From positions 464,270 to 528,269 of the forward strand of contig NZ_FXTD01000001.1 of the NCBI RefSeq assembly GCF_900182635.1: a stretch of 64,000 nt of DNA, given 5' to 3'. The notes beneath the pieces were generated by a model. It was not told the DNA's origin and made no database searches. It worked only from the letters and a program-made list of their open reading frames with translations. The translations under genes and the position numbers were made by a program. This document shows, piece after piece, positions 1 to 9,046 of this stretch (within the stretch, counting starts at the first letter, position 1; the number at the start of each line of letters is the position of its first letter). Origin of the DNA: Halorubrum cibi (lineage in GTDB: Archaea; Halobacteriota; Halobacteria; Halobacteriales; Haloferacaceae).

Positions 1-720
1 CCGCTCGAGCGACTCGCCGACCCGCTCGCTCTCCTCCGGACCGCCGAGGCGACCGAACAGGAACCGGAGCCCCGCGAGCGGGACGCTCCCCGCGACCGCG
101 AGGCCGCCGACGCGCCGGAGGAATCCCCGCCGACCACGCAGCCGGTCGGTCCCTCGGACCCGACGGGCGACGAGCGCGGGCGGCGCGACGGCGACGGCGA
201 CGGCGACCCCGAGCGCGAGGGAGACCCCCGCGCCGACGGCGAGAAACAGCGGGAGGGTCGCGGCGACGCCGACCGCCGCGACCGCGGTGCCGGTCCGTGA
301 GCGGAGCGCGTTCGGGATCGACCGGTTCCCCGTCCGCTCGCCCGCTCGTCGTCCCGCCCGATCGGCCGCGACGGGGAGGAGGACCCCGCCGGCGGCGGCC
401 GCGACGACGACGCCGGCGACCAGGGCGGCGACGAGCGTCGGCGTCGCGTAGAAGCCGAGCAGGTCGATCGCGAGCGTCGACAGCCAGCCGGGCGAGAGCG
501 CGATCGCCCGTTCGGCGACGGGCTCGATCCCGAACCCGCCGACGAGGGGCGCGGCCGCGAACAGCCCGGCGACCCACGCCGCGCCGACGACGCCCCCGCC
601 CAGCGCCCGACGGAGGGCCGTCTCGCGGTCCACCGCGTCGGGTTCGGTGGAGTCGCTCCCGTTCCTGCCTCCGCCTCCGTTCCCGCCTCCGCCTCCGTTT
701 CGATCGGCGGCGGCGTTCAT
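1..720 (-). CDS. Membrane protein, N-terminal part (possible molybdopterin oxidoreductase anchor); runs off window
   Basis: The open frame starts with ATG at 720 and is still open at base 1, giving 240 residues of an incomplete protein. After a Gly/Asn-rich hydrophilic start, several hydrophobic segments alternate with short loops, for example VVGAAWVAGLFAAAPLVGG near residue 45 and LVAALVAGVVVAAAAGG near residue 100. After the last membrane segments comes a second arginine-rich turn (RRGFLRRVGG) and another hydrophobic stretch. This layout, membrane anchor then Tat-like motif, resembles haloarchaeal sulfite-oxidase-like molybdopterin oxidoreductases, but the catalytic domain lies outside the window, so that is a guess. 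The gene is divergent from the glycerate kinase, with about 150 bp between them. Confidence 0.6.
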   Translation of the reverse strand, partial: MNAAADRNGGGGGNGGGGRNGSDSTEPDAVDRETALRRALGGGVVGAAWVAGLFAAAPLVGGFGIEPVAERAIALSPGWLSTLAIDLLGFYATPTLVAALVAGVVVAAAAGGVLLPVAADRAGRRAGERTGNRSIPNALRSRTGTAVAAVGVAATLPLFLAVGAGVSLALGVAVAVAVAPPALVARRVRGTDRLRGRRGFLRRVGGLAVAGSVPLAGLRFLFGRLGGPEESERVGESLER

Positions 721-870
721 CCGTCACCGGCGGCGGTCCCGCGTCGTTCGCCCGCCGTCGCTCCGTAGTGTGCGTGTCGCGTTCGGTGCATCTACTCTCA
801 GTTGGGCTGTTAACATATAACGTGTCGGGTCGGGGGCGGCTATTTGTTCCCCGCGGCCCACCGCCCCGCC

Positions 871-2304
871 ATGGGCGACGTCACCTTCCGCGACCGCGAT
901 CGGATCGAACGCACCCCCGCCCACGGCGTCGCGCTGGACTGTCTCGCCGCGGGGATCGAGGCGGCGCTCCCGGCGAACGTCGTCGCCGACGCAGTCTCGG
1001 TGGTGGACGGAACGCTCCGGATCGCGGCGGTCGACGGCGAGACGGGCGGGTACGACCTCGATGCGTACGAAACGGTTCGGATCGTCGGGGCCGGCAAGGC
1101 GGCCGACGGGATGGCGGCGGCGTTGTCCGACCGACTGAGGCCGGCTCTCGGCGGTCGGTTCGCCGGCGGGACGGTGATCGCGGACGAACCGGAGCGACCG
1201 GGGGGAGCGGACGGGCCGGAGGCGGATCGGTCGTTCGAGGTCCTCGCCGGCGATCACCCCCTCCCGACCGAGCGCGGCGTCGCGAACGCCCGGCGCGTCG
1301 TCGACGCCGCGGCGGCGGCCGGCCCGGACGACCTCGTGATCGCGGTCGTCACGGGCGGCGCGAGCGCGCTCCTCGCCGCCCCGGCTGACCCGATCGGCGT
1401 CGACGACCTCCGCGATCTCACCGACGCCCTGCTCGCCTGCGGAGCGTCGATCGACGAGATCAACGCGGTCAGGAAACACTGCTCGGCGGTCAAGGGCGGG
1501 CGACTCGCCCGGACGGCGGCCCCCGCGACGGTCGTCACGCTCGCCGTGAGCGACGTGGTGGGCGACGATCCGGCCGTGATCGGTAGCGGCCCGACCGTCC
1601 CCGACTCCTCGACGTACGAGGACGCGCTCGCGACGGTCGAGCGATACGGCCTCGAATTCCCCGCCGCCGTCCGCGATCACCTCCGCGCGGGGGCCGCCGG
1701 CGAGCGCCCCGAGACGCCGGAGGCCGACGATCCGGCCTTCGAGCGCGCCCGGACGTTCGTCGTCGGCAACGCTCGGACCGCCCTCGACGCCGCCGCGACC
1801 GCCGCCGGCGACCGAGGGTACGAGGGGGTCGTCGTCGCGGACGACGTCGTCGGCGAGGCGCGCGACGCCGGTCGGGAACACGCCGAACTCGCCCAAAGGT
1901 GCGCCGCCGACGGGACGCCGACCTCCCCGCCCGCGGTGTTGCTCACGGGCGGGGAGACGACCGTGACGCTCTCCCGCGGCGGCCCGGGTGACGGGGACGG
2001 TGACGCCGTCGACCCCGGCTCCGGCGGACCGAACGCCGAGCTCGTCGCGAGCGCGGGGATCGAACTCGACCGCGAGGGCGCGGTCGTCGCGAGCGTCGAC
2101 ACCGACGGGATCGACGGGGCGAGCGACGCCGCTGGCGGGGTCGTCGACGCCGCGACCCTCTCGGCTCCCGCCGCCAGGGACGCGCTCGATCGGCACGACG
2201 TGGCCCCGCTGTTGGACGAGGCCGACGCCCTGCTCCGGACCGGCCCGACGGGGACGAACGTCAACGACCTCCGGGCGGTTGTCGTGACGGACGAGGTCGA
2301 GTGA
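871..2304 (+). CDS. Glycerate 2-kinase, MOFRL/DUF4147 family
   Basis: Predicted to phosphorylate D-glycerate with ATP to 2-phosphoglycerate in the cytoplasm, feeding the lower glycolytic pathway. The 477-residue length fits the two-domain family. The N-terminal Rossmann-like half contains VRIVGAGKAADGMAAAL, GDHPLPTERG and the serine-containing VVTGGASALLAAP. The C-terminal MOFRL half contains LLTGGETTV, the family-type GGPNAELV and DTDGIDGASDAAGG. ATG at 871 is preferred over the upstream TTG at 844, which adds residues the family does not need. A uracil-DNA glycosylase gene follows after about 40 bp on the same strand, so the two may be co-transcribed. The family assignment is secure; the physiological source of glycerate is not visible here. 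Confidence 0.9.
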   Translation: MGDVTFRDRDRIERTPAHGVALDCLAAGIEAALPANVVADAVSVVDGTLRIAAVDGETGGYDLDAYETVRIVGAGKAADGMAAALSDRLRPALGGRFAGGTVIADEPERPGGADGPEADRSFEVLAGDHPLPTERGVANARRVVDAAAAAGPDDLVIAVVTGGASALLAAPADPIGVDDLRDLTDALLACGASIDEINAVRKHCSAVKGGRLARTAAPATVVTLAVSDVVGDDPAVIGSGPTVPDSSTYEDALATVERYGLEFPAAVRDHLRAGAAGERPETPEADDPAFERARTFVVGNARTALDAAATAAGDRGYEGVVVADDVVGEARDAGREHAELAQRCAADGTPTSPPAVLLTGGETTVTLSRGGPGDGDGDAVDPGSGGPNAELVASAGIELDREGAVVASVDTDGIDGASDAAGGVVDAATLSAPAARDALDRHDVAPLLDEADALLRTGPTGTNVNDLRAVVVTDEVE

Positions 2305-2345
2305 GACCGTCCGAACTTATACCGCCGGCTCCCGCAGTCCGTGAC

Positions 2346-3020
2346 ATGAGCGAGGACGGAGCGGAGGCCGACGCGGTCGGAGGCGGTGCGGTCGGTGACG
2401 CCCCCGGAGACGGCGCGCTCGACTCGAATCTGTGCGTGGGTTCCTGTGAGCGGTGCCCGGCGCTGGTCGAGTCGCGGAGCCGGATCGTCGAGGGCGTCGG
2501 CCCGACGGACGCCGACCTGCTGTTCGTCGGCGAGGGTCCCGGAGCCACCGAGGACGAGGAGGGCGAGCCGTTCGTGGGCCGATCGGGCGACGTGCTCGAC
2601 GAGGCGTTGCGGGACGCGGGGCTCGCGCGGGCCGACGTGCGGATCACGAACTGCGTGCGGTGTCGCCCCCCGGAGAATCGCGACCCGACGACGGAGGAGC
2701 TCGCGAACTGTCGCGGCCACCTCGAGGCGGAGATCGTCGGGCTCGACCCGGAACTGATCGTGACGCTGGGCAAGGTCCCGAGCGAACACCTCCTCGACCG
2801 GTCGGTTCGGATCACGGCCGAGTCGGGCGACGTCGTCGACGCGCGGATCGGGGGCGAGTCACGGCGGGTCCTGCTGTCGGTCCACCCCGCGGCGACCCTC
2901 TACGACCGGAGCCAGCGCGACGGCTTCCTCGAGACGATCGCCCGAGCCGGCGAGTTGAGCGGGGTCGCCGCGGGCGGAGATGGCGGATCGGGGGGACAGT
3001 CGCGGCTCGGCGAGTTCTGA
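2346..3020 (+). CDS. Uracil-DNA glycosylase, family 4 (4Fe-4S)
   Basis: A base-excision repair enzyme that removes uracil from DNA. The 224-residue protein has the family-4 landmarks. Iron-sulfur cysteines lie at CERC (residues 34-37), in NCVRCRPPENRDP and in a further downstream Cys. Motif A is GEGPGATEDEEGEPFVGRSG and the C-terminal motif is SVHPAATLYDR. The first 25 residues are an acidic, glycine-rich halophilic extension, followed by an extra Cys at residue 30. ATG at 2346 is chosen because the upstream in-frame region at 2301 overlaps the end of the glycerate kinase gene. A Gly-rich C-terminal tail follows the catalytic domain. Confidence 0.93.
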   Translation: MSEDGAEADAVGGGAVGDAPGDGALDSNLCVGSCERCPALVESRSRIVEGVGPTDADLLFVGEGPGATEDEEGEPFVGRSGDVLDEALRDAGLARADVRITNCVRCRPPENRDPTTEELANCRGHLEAEIVGLDPELIVTLGKVPSEHLLDRSVRITAESGDVVDARIGGESRRVLLSVHPAATLYDRSQRDGFLETIARAGELSGVAAGGDGGSGGQSRLGEF

Positions 3021-3203
3021 GACGGACCCATCTGGGTCGGCACGCCCGCTCGATTCGTTCGGTCCGGAACCACCGTTCGGTCCGGAATTTCCGTTCGACC
3101 CGTTCGATCTCCGGACGCGTGAGGGCGTGAGTACCGTTTTCAGGGGATGTCTCCCTAGTGAACATAGAAAACGATTAGTCCCGCCAGTTTGATTCCCCGG
3201 TGT

Positions 3204-4259
3204 ATGTCCGACAACAGGTGGTCGGCGAACCGGCGGACGTTTGTTAAAACGGCGGGGGCGGGCGGCGTCGTCGGCCTCGCCGGGTGTACCGGCGGCGGCG
3301 GGTCCGGAGACGACGGGAGTTCCGGCGACGGATCGAGCTCTGACGGGGGAACCGCGGGCGACACGGAGTCCACGCCCACGGCGCAGTTCATCCTGAACCC
3401 GGCGGAGGCGGACGTCGCGATCGAAGAGCAGTACCAGCCGATGTTCGAGTACCTCGAGTCCGAGGTCGACGTCGAGATAGAGCCGGACCGCGCGGAGAGC
3501 TACACCGCGACCCTCCAGGCGATGCGCAACGACCAGGGCGAGATCGCGGACATCTCGCCGTCCGCGGTCATCGCGGGCGAGGACATCCTGGACATCGTCG
3601 GCATTCGGATCGCCTACGGCGCGGCCCAGTACTTCTCGACGACTACGACGACGCCGGACAGCGGCATCGATTCCCTGACCGACCTCGAGGGCGAGCTGAT
3701 CTACATGGGCGACATCCTCTCGGTGTCGGGCACGCTCGTCCCGCTCACCGTGTTACAGGACGCGGGCCTCGACATCGGGAACGCGCCCGACGGCGACGCG
3801 GAGGACTTCGACGCGGAGTACTCGGATCACACGACCGCCCGCGAGCAGATGGTTCAACGCGAGGACGTGATGGCGGCGACCACCGGCGCGTTCTCGTCCG
3901 CGCCGTACGTTCCCCAGGAACAGTTCGAGGAGATGTCCCAGGACTTCGTCGACATCTCCGCGGAGTACGAGGGCGCGGGCGACGAGATAGAGTCGTCGGG
4001 CACCGAGCTTCAGCTGCTTGCGGTCTCCGACCCGATCCCGCGCGCGCCGCTCGTGACGCGGTCCAACTGGGACGACCCCGTGAAGGGCGAACTCGAGGAG
4101 GCCATCCTGAACGTCTCCGAGGACGACCTCAGCCACGGCGAGGACTACGACGGAGAGCCGCTCTGGTTCACCGGCGTCCAGGACGGGACCATCGAGGACT
4201 ACGAGATGATCCGAACCGTGCTCGACGAGCTGGGGCTCGAGTTCCAGGACCTCGCGTAA
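3204..4259 (+). CDS. phnD: Phosphate/phosphonate ABC transporter substrate-binding lipoprotein
   Basis: The extracellular binding protein of the phnDCE importer, for phosphonate, phosphite or phosphate. Of its 351 residues, the N-terminus carries a Tat twin arginine (R10-R11 in NRRTFVKT), a hydrophobic stretch and a lipobox ending LAGC (Cys28), followed by a Gly/Ser/Asp linker. It should therefore be exported folded and lipid-anchored. The mature part is a PhnD-type periplasmic-binding fold, with NPAEADVAIEEQYQPMFEYL near the start and a C-terminal LWFTGVQDGTIEDYEMIR. ATG at 3204 gives the complete signal; the upstream TTG at 3189 is not needed. The ATPase gene follows after 22 bp. The exact ligand cannot be told from the sequence. 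Confidence 0.92.
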   Translation: MSDNRWSANRRTFVKTAGAGGVVGLAGCTGGGGSGDDGSSGDGSSSDGGTAGDTESTPTAQFILNPAEADVAIEEQYQPMFEYLESEVDVEIEPDRAESYTATLQAMRNDQGEIADISPSAVIAGEDILDIVGIRIAYGAAQYFSTTTTTPDSGIDSLTDLEGELIYMGDILSVSGTLVPLTVLQDAGLDIGNAPDGDAEDFDAEYSDHTTAREQMVQREDVMAATTGAFSSAPYVPQEQFEEMSQDFVDISAEYEGAGDEIESSGTELQLLAVSDPIPRAPLVTRSNWDDPVKGELEEAILNVSEDDLSHGEDYDGEPLWFTGVQDGTIEDYEMIRTVLDELGLEFQDLA

Positions 4260-4281
4260 CGACCCTCTCCATTCACTCCTC

Positions 4282-5103
4282 ATGAGTCGCATCACAGTCG
4301 ACGGACTCACGAAGCGGTTCGGCGAGACGGTCGCGCTCGACGACGTCTCCTTCGAGATTCCGCAAGGCGAGTTCGTCATCGTTCTCGGCGTCTCCGGGTC
4401 GGGTAAGTCGACCCTGCTCAGGTGTATGAACGCCCTCGAGACGCCGACCGAGGGCGAGATACGGATCGACGAGACGCCGGTCACGAGTCCCCGTGACGAC
4501 GTCGCGATGATCTTCCAACAGCACAACATCATCGGCCAGATGAGCGCGTACTCGAACGCGCTCACCGGGTCGCTCAACCGGAACACGTTCATCGACTCGC
4601 TGTTCCAGCGACAGGACGAGTCGGACAAACTCCAGGCGTTGGAGGCGCTCGACACGGTCGGACTCTTGGATCAGGCCCAACAGAGCGCCCAGCGGATGTC
4701 CGGCGGTCAACAACAGCGCGTCGGGATCGCCCGCGCGCTGGTACAGGATCCGACGATCCTACTCGCCGACGAGCCGGTCGCGAGCCTCGACCCGGGCTCC
4801 TCCCAGCAGGTGATGGGGTATCTCCGAACCGCCGCACGCGATCGCGACCTCTCGGCGGTCATCAGCCTCCACCAGGTGAACCTCGCGCGGAAGTTCGGCG
4901 AGCGGTTCATCGGACTGCGCGACGGGCAGAAGGTGTTCGACGGCTACCGCGACGAGTTCGACATGGACGTGATAGACGAAATCTACGGCGACATCGACAC
5001 GGAGGGCATGTTCGCTCCCGACGAGGAGACGGACGCGGACGCCGGCGGGGCGGACGCGGCGACCGCGGCGTCGGGCGGCTCCTCGAGCGGGGTGACGAGA
5101 TGA
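4282..5103 (+). CDS. phnC: Phosphonate/phosphate ABC transporter ATPase
   Basis: The ATP-hydrolysing subunit of the importer, on the cytoplasmic face of the membrane. The 273 residues include Walker A GVSGSGKST (36-44), Q-loop IFQQ near 77-80, signature SGGQQQR (140-146), Walker B ILLADEP (159-165) and switch His in SLHQVN. The PhnC-specific stretch around NALTGSLNRNTF supports the assignment. A roughly 25-residue acidic Ala/Gly/Ser-rich tail follows the ABC domain, typical of halophilic versions. The stop overlaps the permease start as ATGA, indicating translational coupling. Confidence 0.95.
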   Translation: MSRITVDGLTKRFGETVALDDVSFEIPQGEFVIVLGVSGSGKSTLLRCMNALETPTEGEIRIDETPVTSPRDDVAMIFQQHNIIGQMSAYSNALTGSLNRNTFIDSLFQRQDESDKLQALEALDTVGLLDQAQQSAQRMSGGQQQRVGIARALVQDPTILLADEPVASLDPGSSQQVMGYLRTAARDRDLSAVISLHQVNLARKFGERFIGLRDGQKVFDGYRDEFDMDVIDEIYGDIDTEGMFAPDEETDADAGGADAATAASGGSSSGVTR

Positions 5104-6068
5104 GCTACGGCGACCGCGTCCGCGACCGCTACGAGGAGATCGTCCTCGCGCGGCGGGTCCGCGCGCTCGTCTTCGTCGTCGGGATCGCCGCGCTCGCCGG
5201 CGTGTTCTACTACGCGCTGATCTCGGTCGGCTTCTTCGCGGCGAACATCCCGGAGTACGTCCCGAACTTCCTCAACGCCTTACGCGACTTCTTCCCGTTC
5301 CTCGCGCCCTCGTTCCCCTTCATCGACCCGAGCGGCTTTCTCGACTACTGGGCGTTCATCCAGGAGCGGAACCTGATCTGGGGCGGGTTCGGCGGCGACA
5401 TCCCGCTGTTCGGCGAGGCGGGGATCACGCTCGCGATGGGCTTCGCCGGCACCGTGATGGGATTCCCGCTCGCGCTGCTGTTCGGGATCTTAGGCTCCGG
5501 CCGCGTCACCCCCTTCCCGTTCAACTTCATCTTCCGCGGGATCATGTCCTCCATCCGGGCCATCCCGGCGCTCGTGTGGGGGCTCATCTACATCCCGCTC
5601 GGCGGGATCGGACCGGTCACCGCGACGCTCGCGATCGCCACCGACACGATCGGGAACCTCGGCCGGCTGTTCACGGACGAACTCGAGGAGATCGAGGACG
5701 GCCCGATCGAGGCGATGGAGACGACCGGCGCGAACAAGCCGCAGACGATCACCTTCGGCATGCTCTCGCAGGTGACCACGCCGTTCATCGCGTGGACGCT
5801 GTACATCTTCGAGATCAACGTCCGGATCGCGGTCTCGCTCGGGATCATCGGCGGCGGCGGGCTCGGCAACGTGCTCTCCGTCCAGCAGGGGCTGTTCGCG
5901 TTCACCAACATGATGGCGACGATCCTCGTCATCCTCGTGTTGATCATCTCCGTGGAGATCTTCTCTCAGCGGATCCGGTCCGCGCTCCGCGAGGGCGACG
6001 AGGCGCAGGGGATCGTGGCGCTGCTACTGGGCTTCCCCCAGCGGATGGCCGAGGCCGCGCTGAAGTGA
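5100..6068 (+). CDS. phnE: Phosphonate/phosphate ABC transporter permease
   Basis: A 322-residue integral membrane subunit with about six hydrophobic segments. The BPD-type EAA coupling loop is visible as EAMETTGANKPQTITFGM near residues 201-218, and MGFAGTVMGFPLALLFGILG and SLGIIGGGGLGNVL are typical of PhnE. Only one permease gene is present, so the transporter presumably uses a homodimer. ATG at 5100 overlaps the phnC stop. No phosphonate-cleavage genes (C-P lyase or phosphonatase) lie nearby, so the system may mainly import phosphate, phosphite or an intact phosphonate. Confidence 0.93.
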   Translation: MSYGDRVRDRYEEIVLARRVRALVFVVGIAALAGVFYYALISVGFFAANIPEYVPNFLNALRDFFPFLAPSFPFIDPSGFLDYWAFIQERNLIWGGFGGDIPLFGEAGITLAMGFAGTVMGFPLALLFGILGSGRVTPFPFNFIFRGIMSSIRAIPALVWGLIYIPLGGIGPVTATLAIATDTIGNLGRLFTDELEEIEDGPIEAMETTGANKPQTITFGMLSQVTTPFIAWTLYIFEINVRIAVSLGIIGGGGLGNVLSVQQGLFAFTNMMATILVILVLIISVEIFSQRIRSALREGDEAQGIVALLLGFPQRMAEAALK

Positions 6069-6217
6069 CCGGGCGGCTCCCGGCGATTCGGAGTCGGCCG
6101 GTTCGGACCTGACCGGTTCGCACCCGGCCGATTCGGACCCGATCCCTTCGGTGACGGACGGCCGAACGCGGCTGCCCCAAGGGAAACCGACTTTTCCGTC
6201 CCCCTCCCAGAGGTGGT

Positions 6218-6877
6218 ATGAGCACCTTCGAACCGCCCGCGGAGACGCTGGCGGACGTCGTCTTGGTCGACTACGGGCTCGGCAACCTGCGCTCGGCCAC
6301 CCGCGGACTGGAGCGCGCGGGCGCGTCGGTCGAGATCACGGACGATCCCGAGGCGTTCGCCGCCGCCGACGGCGTCGTCCTCCCCGGCGTCGGCGCGTTC
6401 CGCGAGGGGATGGAGAACGCCGGGCCGCTGCGGGAGGCGCTGACCGACCACGCCGAGGCCGGCCGGCCGCTCTTCGGGATCTGTCTCGGGATGCAGATGC
6501 TCCTCACCTCGAGCGAGGAGGCCGACCACGAGGGCGAAGGCGAGGTGACCGGCCTCGATCTGGTGCCTGGTACCAACGTCCGGTTCGACGTCGACCGCAA
6601 GGTGCCCCACATGGGATGGAACGAGCTGTCGGTCGAGCGCGACCACCCGATCGTTGAGGGAGTCGACGGCGAGTACGCCTACTTCGTCCACTCCTACTAC
6701 GCCGAGCCGGACGATCCCGACGCCGTCGTCGCGACCGCCGACTACGGCGTCGACTTCCCGGCGGTCGTCGCCAACGAGGCGGGCAACGTCTTCGGCACGC
6801 AGTTCCACCCCGAAAAGAGCGGGGAGACGGGGCTCCGGATCTTACGGAACTTCGTCGAGTACTGCGCCGAGCGGTAG
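6218..6877 (+). CDS. hisH: Imidazole glycerol phosphate synthase, glutaminase subunit
   Basis: A class-I glutamine amidotransferase that supplies ammonia to HisF in histidine biosynthesis. The 219-residue protein has the oxyanion region LPGVGAF, the nucleophile Cys89 in GICLGMQMLL and the C-terminal catalytic pair His197/Glu199 in FHPEKSGETG. VDYGLGNLRS near the N-terminus is characteristic of HisH. It stands alone here, with no other his gene in the window, which fits the scattered his genes of haloarchaea. It converges with the aldo/keto reductase gene, only 10 bp away. Confidence 0.95.
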   Translation: MSTFEPPAETLADVVLVDYGLGNLRSATRGLERAGASVEITDDPEAFAAADGVVLPGVGAFREGMENAGPLREALTDHAEAGRPLFGICLGMQMLLTSSEEADHEGEGEVTGLDLVPGTNVRFDVDRKVPHMGWNELSVERDHPIVEGVDGEYAYFVHSYYAEPDDPDAVVATADYGVDFPAVVANEAGNVFGTQFHPEKSGETGLRILRNFVEYCAER

Positions 6878-6887
6878 GGTCGTACTC

Positions 6888-7901
6888 TTATAACCCCTCG
6901 TAGGGGCTCGCCTTCGCGTCCGTGAGCCGGTCGACCTGCTCGTCGGAGAGGTCGATATTCGCGGCCGCCAGGTTCTCCTCGAGCTGGTCGACGGTACGCG
7001 CGCCCACGATCGGGGCGGTGACGCCGTCGCGGTGGGCGAGCCACGCGAGCGCGACCTGCGCGGGCGAGGCGTCGACCTCCGCCGCGACCGCGTCGAGCTC
7101 GTCGTGGACGTCGAAGTTCTCCTCGGTGAGGTAGGCGTCTCGGAACCGGCTCGAGGACGCGACCTTCGACTCCTCGGGCAGGTCCTCCTCGCGGTCGTAC
7201 TTACCGGTGAGAAAGCCCTGCCCGAGCGGGCTCCACGGGCAGACGGCCAGGTCCCGCTGGCGGGCGAACTCGAGGTAGTCGCCCTCGATCTCGCGGTCGA
7301 CGAGGTTGTACCGCGGCTGGAGCACGGTGAACGGCTCCCATCCCTCGGCGCGGGCGATCTCGTTCGCGCGGGCGACCTTCCAGGCGTTGGGTCGGTGCGT
7401 CGACGCGCCGAGGTAGTGGACCTTCCCGGACTCGACGAACCCGTTCAGCGTCTTCATGGTCTCGCGGGCGTCGGTCGCGTCGTCCCAGCGGTGGATGTAG
7501 AGCACGTCGACGTAGTCGGTGCCGAGCCGGTCGAGCAGCGCGTCGAGCCGGTGTCGGAGGTTCTTTCGGTTCGTTCCGCGGCTGTTGGGGTCGCCGTCGC
7601 GGGTCTGCCAGTAGATCTTCGAGGCGATCGTGTAGCGCTCGCGGTCGCGCCCGTCGAGCCAGTCGCCGATCCACTCCTCGCAGGTGCCGCCGCCGTACAC
7701 GTCGGCGGTGTCGACGTAGCGCCCGCCGGCGTCGGCGTACGCGTCGAGCAGCTCGTGGGCGCGCTCCTCGCCGATCTCGATCTCGCCCGCCTCGTTCTCC
7801 TTGCCGAACCGCCAGGTGCCGAACTGGAGCTCGCTGGTGTACAGGCCGGTGCCGTCGAGTTTCACGAACTCGAGGTCGATCTCGTCGAGTGGTGTCGCCA
7901 T
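6888..7901 (-). CDS. Aldo/keto reductase
   Basis: An NADPH-dependent oxidoreductase of the aldo/keto reductase TIM-barrel family; the substrate cannot be inferred. The expected tetrad is visible: Asp and Tyr in VDTADVYGGG, Lys in ASKIYW and His in LYIHRWDD. The C-terminal cofactor region appears as APIVGARTVDQLEEN. The length of 337 residues is normal. Three consecutive ATG codons lie at 7907, 7904 and 7901. A Shine-Dalgarno-like AAGGAG abuts the first and sits about 6 nt before the third, so 7901 is taken as the start. The 3' end converges with hisH. Confidence 0.9.
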   Translation of the reverse strand: MATPLDEIDLEFVKLDGTGLYTSELQFGTWRFGKENEAGEIEIGEERAHELLDAYADAGGRYVDTADVYGGGTCEEWIGDWLDGRDRERYTIASKIYWQTRDGDPNSRGTNRKNLRHRLDALLDRLGTDYVDVLYIHRWDDATDARETMKTLNGFVESGKVHYLGASTHRPNAWKVARANEIARAEGWEPFTVLQPRYNLVDREIEGDYLEFARQRDLAVCPWSPLGQGFLTGKYDREEDLPEESKVASSSRFRDAYLTEENFDVHDELDAVAAEVDASPAQVALAWLAHRDGVTAPIVGARTVDQLEENLAAANIDLSDEQVDRLTDAKASPYEGL

Positions 7902-8020
7902 CATCATCTCCTTCGGACCCTCAGGGCAAAAACGTCGAGAAAGCGGAAGGGGAGCGGTGTCGTGGTGATCGGCAGGGTGGCAGAGTGGCGGGTCGGTAGC
8001 GTGGTGCTTCCGACCGCGGA

Positions 8021-9046
8021 CTACAGCAGCCCGGACAGCACCGTGTTGAAGCTCACGCCGACGACGACGCCGATCGTGACGACCGTGGTCGCGTAGATGA
8101 CGAGCAGCCGGCGCTCGAACAGCTTGTTCAACAGGATCAGGTTCGGGACGCTGATCCCCGCGCCGCCGATGACGAACGCGATCACGGTCCCGATCGGGAT
8201 ACCCGCCTCCGTCAGCGAGTGGGCTATCGGGAGCATGCCGCTCAGGCTCACGTAGATCGGCGCGCCGGCGAGCGCCGCGAGCGGGGTCGCGAGCGGGTTG
8301 CCCGGGCCCGCCACCCGCTGGAGGGTCTCCGCGGGGACCGCGCCGTGGATCAACGCGCCGATGGTGATCCCCAGCAGGAGGTACGGGAGCGTGTCGCGGA
8401 AGAACGTGAGCGCGCCGCGGCCAGCCGCCGAGACCCGGTCGGTGTGGGTTCGGGCCGTCGCGGTCGCGTCGCGCTCGCAACACCCGTCCGTCACCGGCGT
8501 CGGGTCGGGTTCACAGCAGCCGCCGGTCGCGGCCGTGCCGCCAGTCGGCGTCCCACCGTCGGTCGCCACCTGCCGTCCGCCGGTCGTGATCCGGACGTCC
8601 TTGACGTAGCGATCGAGGTCCAGCGCGCCGACGACCAGTCCGCCGACGATCGCACAGGTGAGCGCCGCGACGACGTACGCAGCCGTCACCGCGGGGCCGA
8701 ACAAGCCGAGGAGCAACACGACCGCGATCCAGTTGACGATCGGCGAGGCGAGCAGGAACGAGAAGGACATCCCGATCGGCGCGCCCGCGCTCAACAGTCC
8801 CGCCAGGACCGGGACGGTCGAACACGAACAGAAGGGCGTCACCGCCCCCAGCCCCGCCGCGAGGACGTTCCCGCTGCCGTGATTCCGCGATCGAAGCAGG
8901 GATTCGACCCGCTCGGGCGGGAGGTACTCCTGGGCGAGCCCGACGAGGAAGGAGGCCCCCAGAAACAGCGGCGCGAGGACCACCGCGAGGTGGACGAAGT
9001 ACTCCCAGGAGTCGGCGAGCGCCGCTTCAGTGCCCGGCGGGATCAC
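8021..9046 (-). CDS. Permease of the DUF318 / SO_0444 / ArsP-like family (metal or organoarsenical efflux)
   Basis: A 341-residue polytopic membrane protein with about eight hydrophobic segments. The hallmark motif FCSCSTVPVLAGLLSAGAP (about residues 70-90) defines this permease family. The central cytoplasmic loop carries two paired-cysteine motifs, GGCCEPD and DGCCERD, suggesting soft-metal or metalloid binding. The second half has the matching GGAGISVPNLILLN motif. The start is GTG at 9046, overlapping the ArsR stop as GTGA; an upstream ATG at 9121 would lie wholly inside arsR and is rejected. The operon order microprotein-ArsR-permease points to a metal- or arsenic-responsive efflux unit. 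The actual ion is unknown. Confidence 0.85.
   Translation of the reverse strand: MIPPGTEAALADSWEYFVHLAVVLAPLFLGASFLVGLAQEYLPPERVESLLRSRNHGSGNVLAAGLGAVTPFCSCSTVPVLAGLLSAGAPIGMSFSFLLASPIVNWIAVVLLLGLFGPAVTAAYVVAALTCAIVGGLVVGALDLDRYVKDVRITTGGRQVATDGGTPTGGTAATGGCCEPDPTPVTDGCCERDATATARTHTDRVSAAGRGALTFFRDTLPYLLLGITIGALIHGAVPAETLQRVAGPGNPLATPLAALAGAPIYVSLSGMLPIAHSLTEAGIPIGTVIAFVIGGAGISVPNLILLNKLFERRLLVIYATTVVTIGVVVGVSFNTVLSGLL

Noticed and set aside
7902..8483. N-terminal extension of the aldo/keto reductase (531-residue frame)
   Set aside because: The extension overlaps the permease gene in antiphase and lacks any domain. A ribosome-binding site supports the short start.
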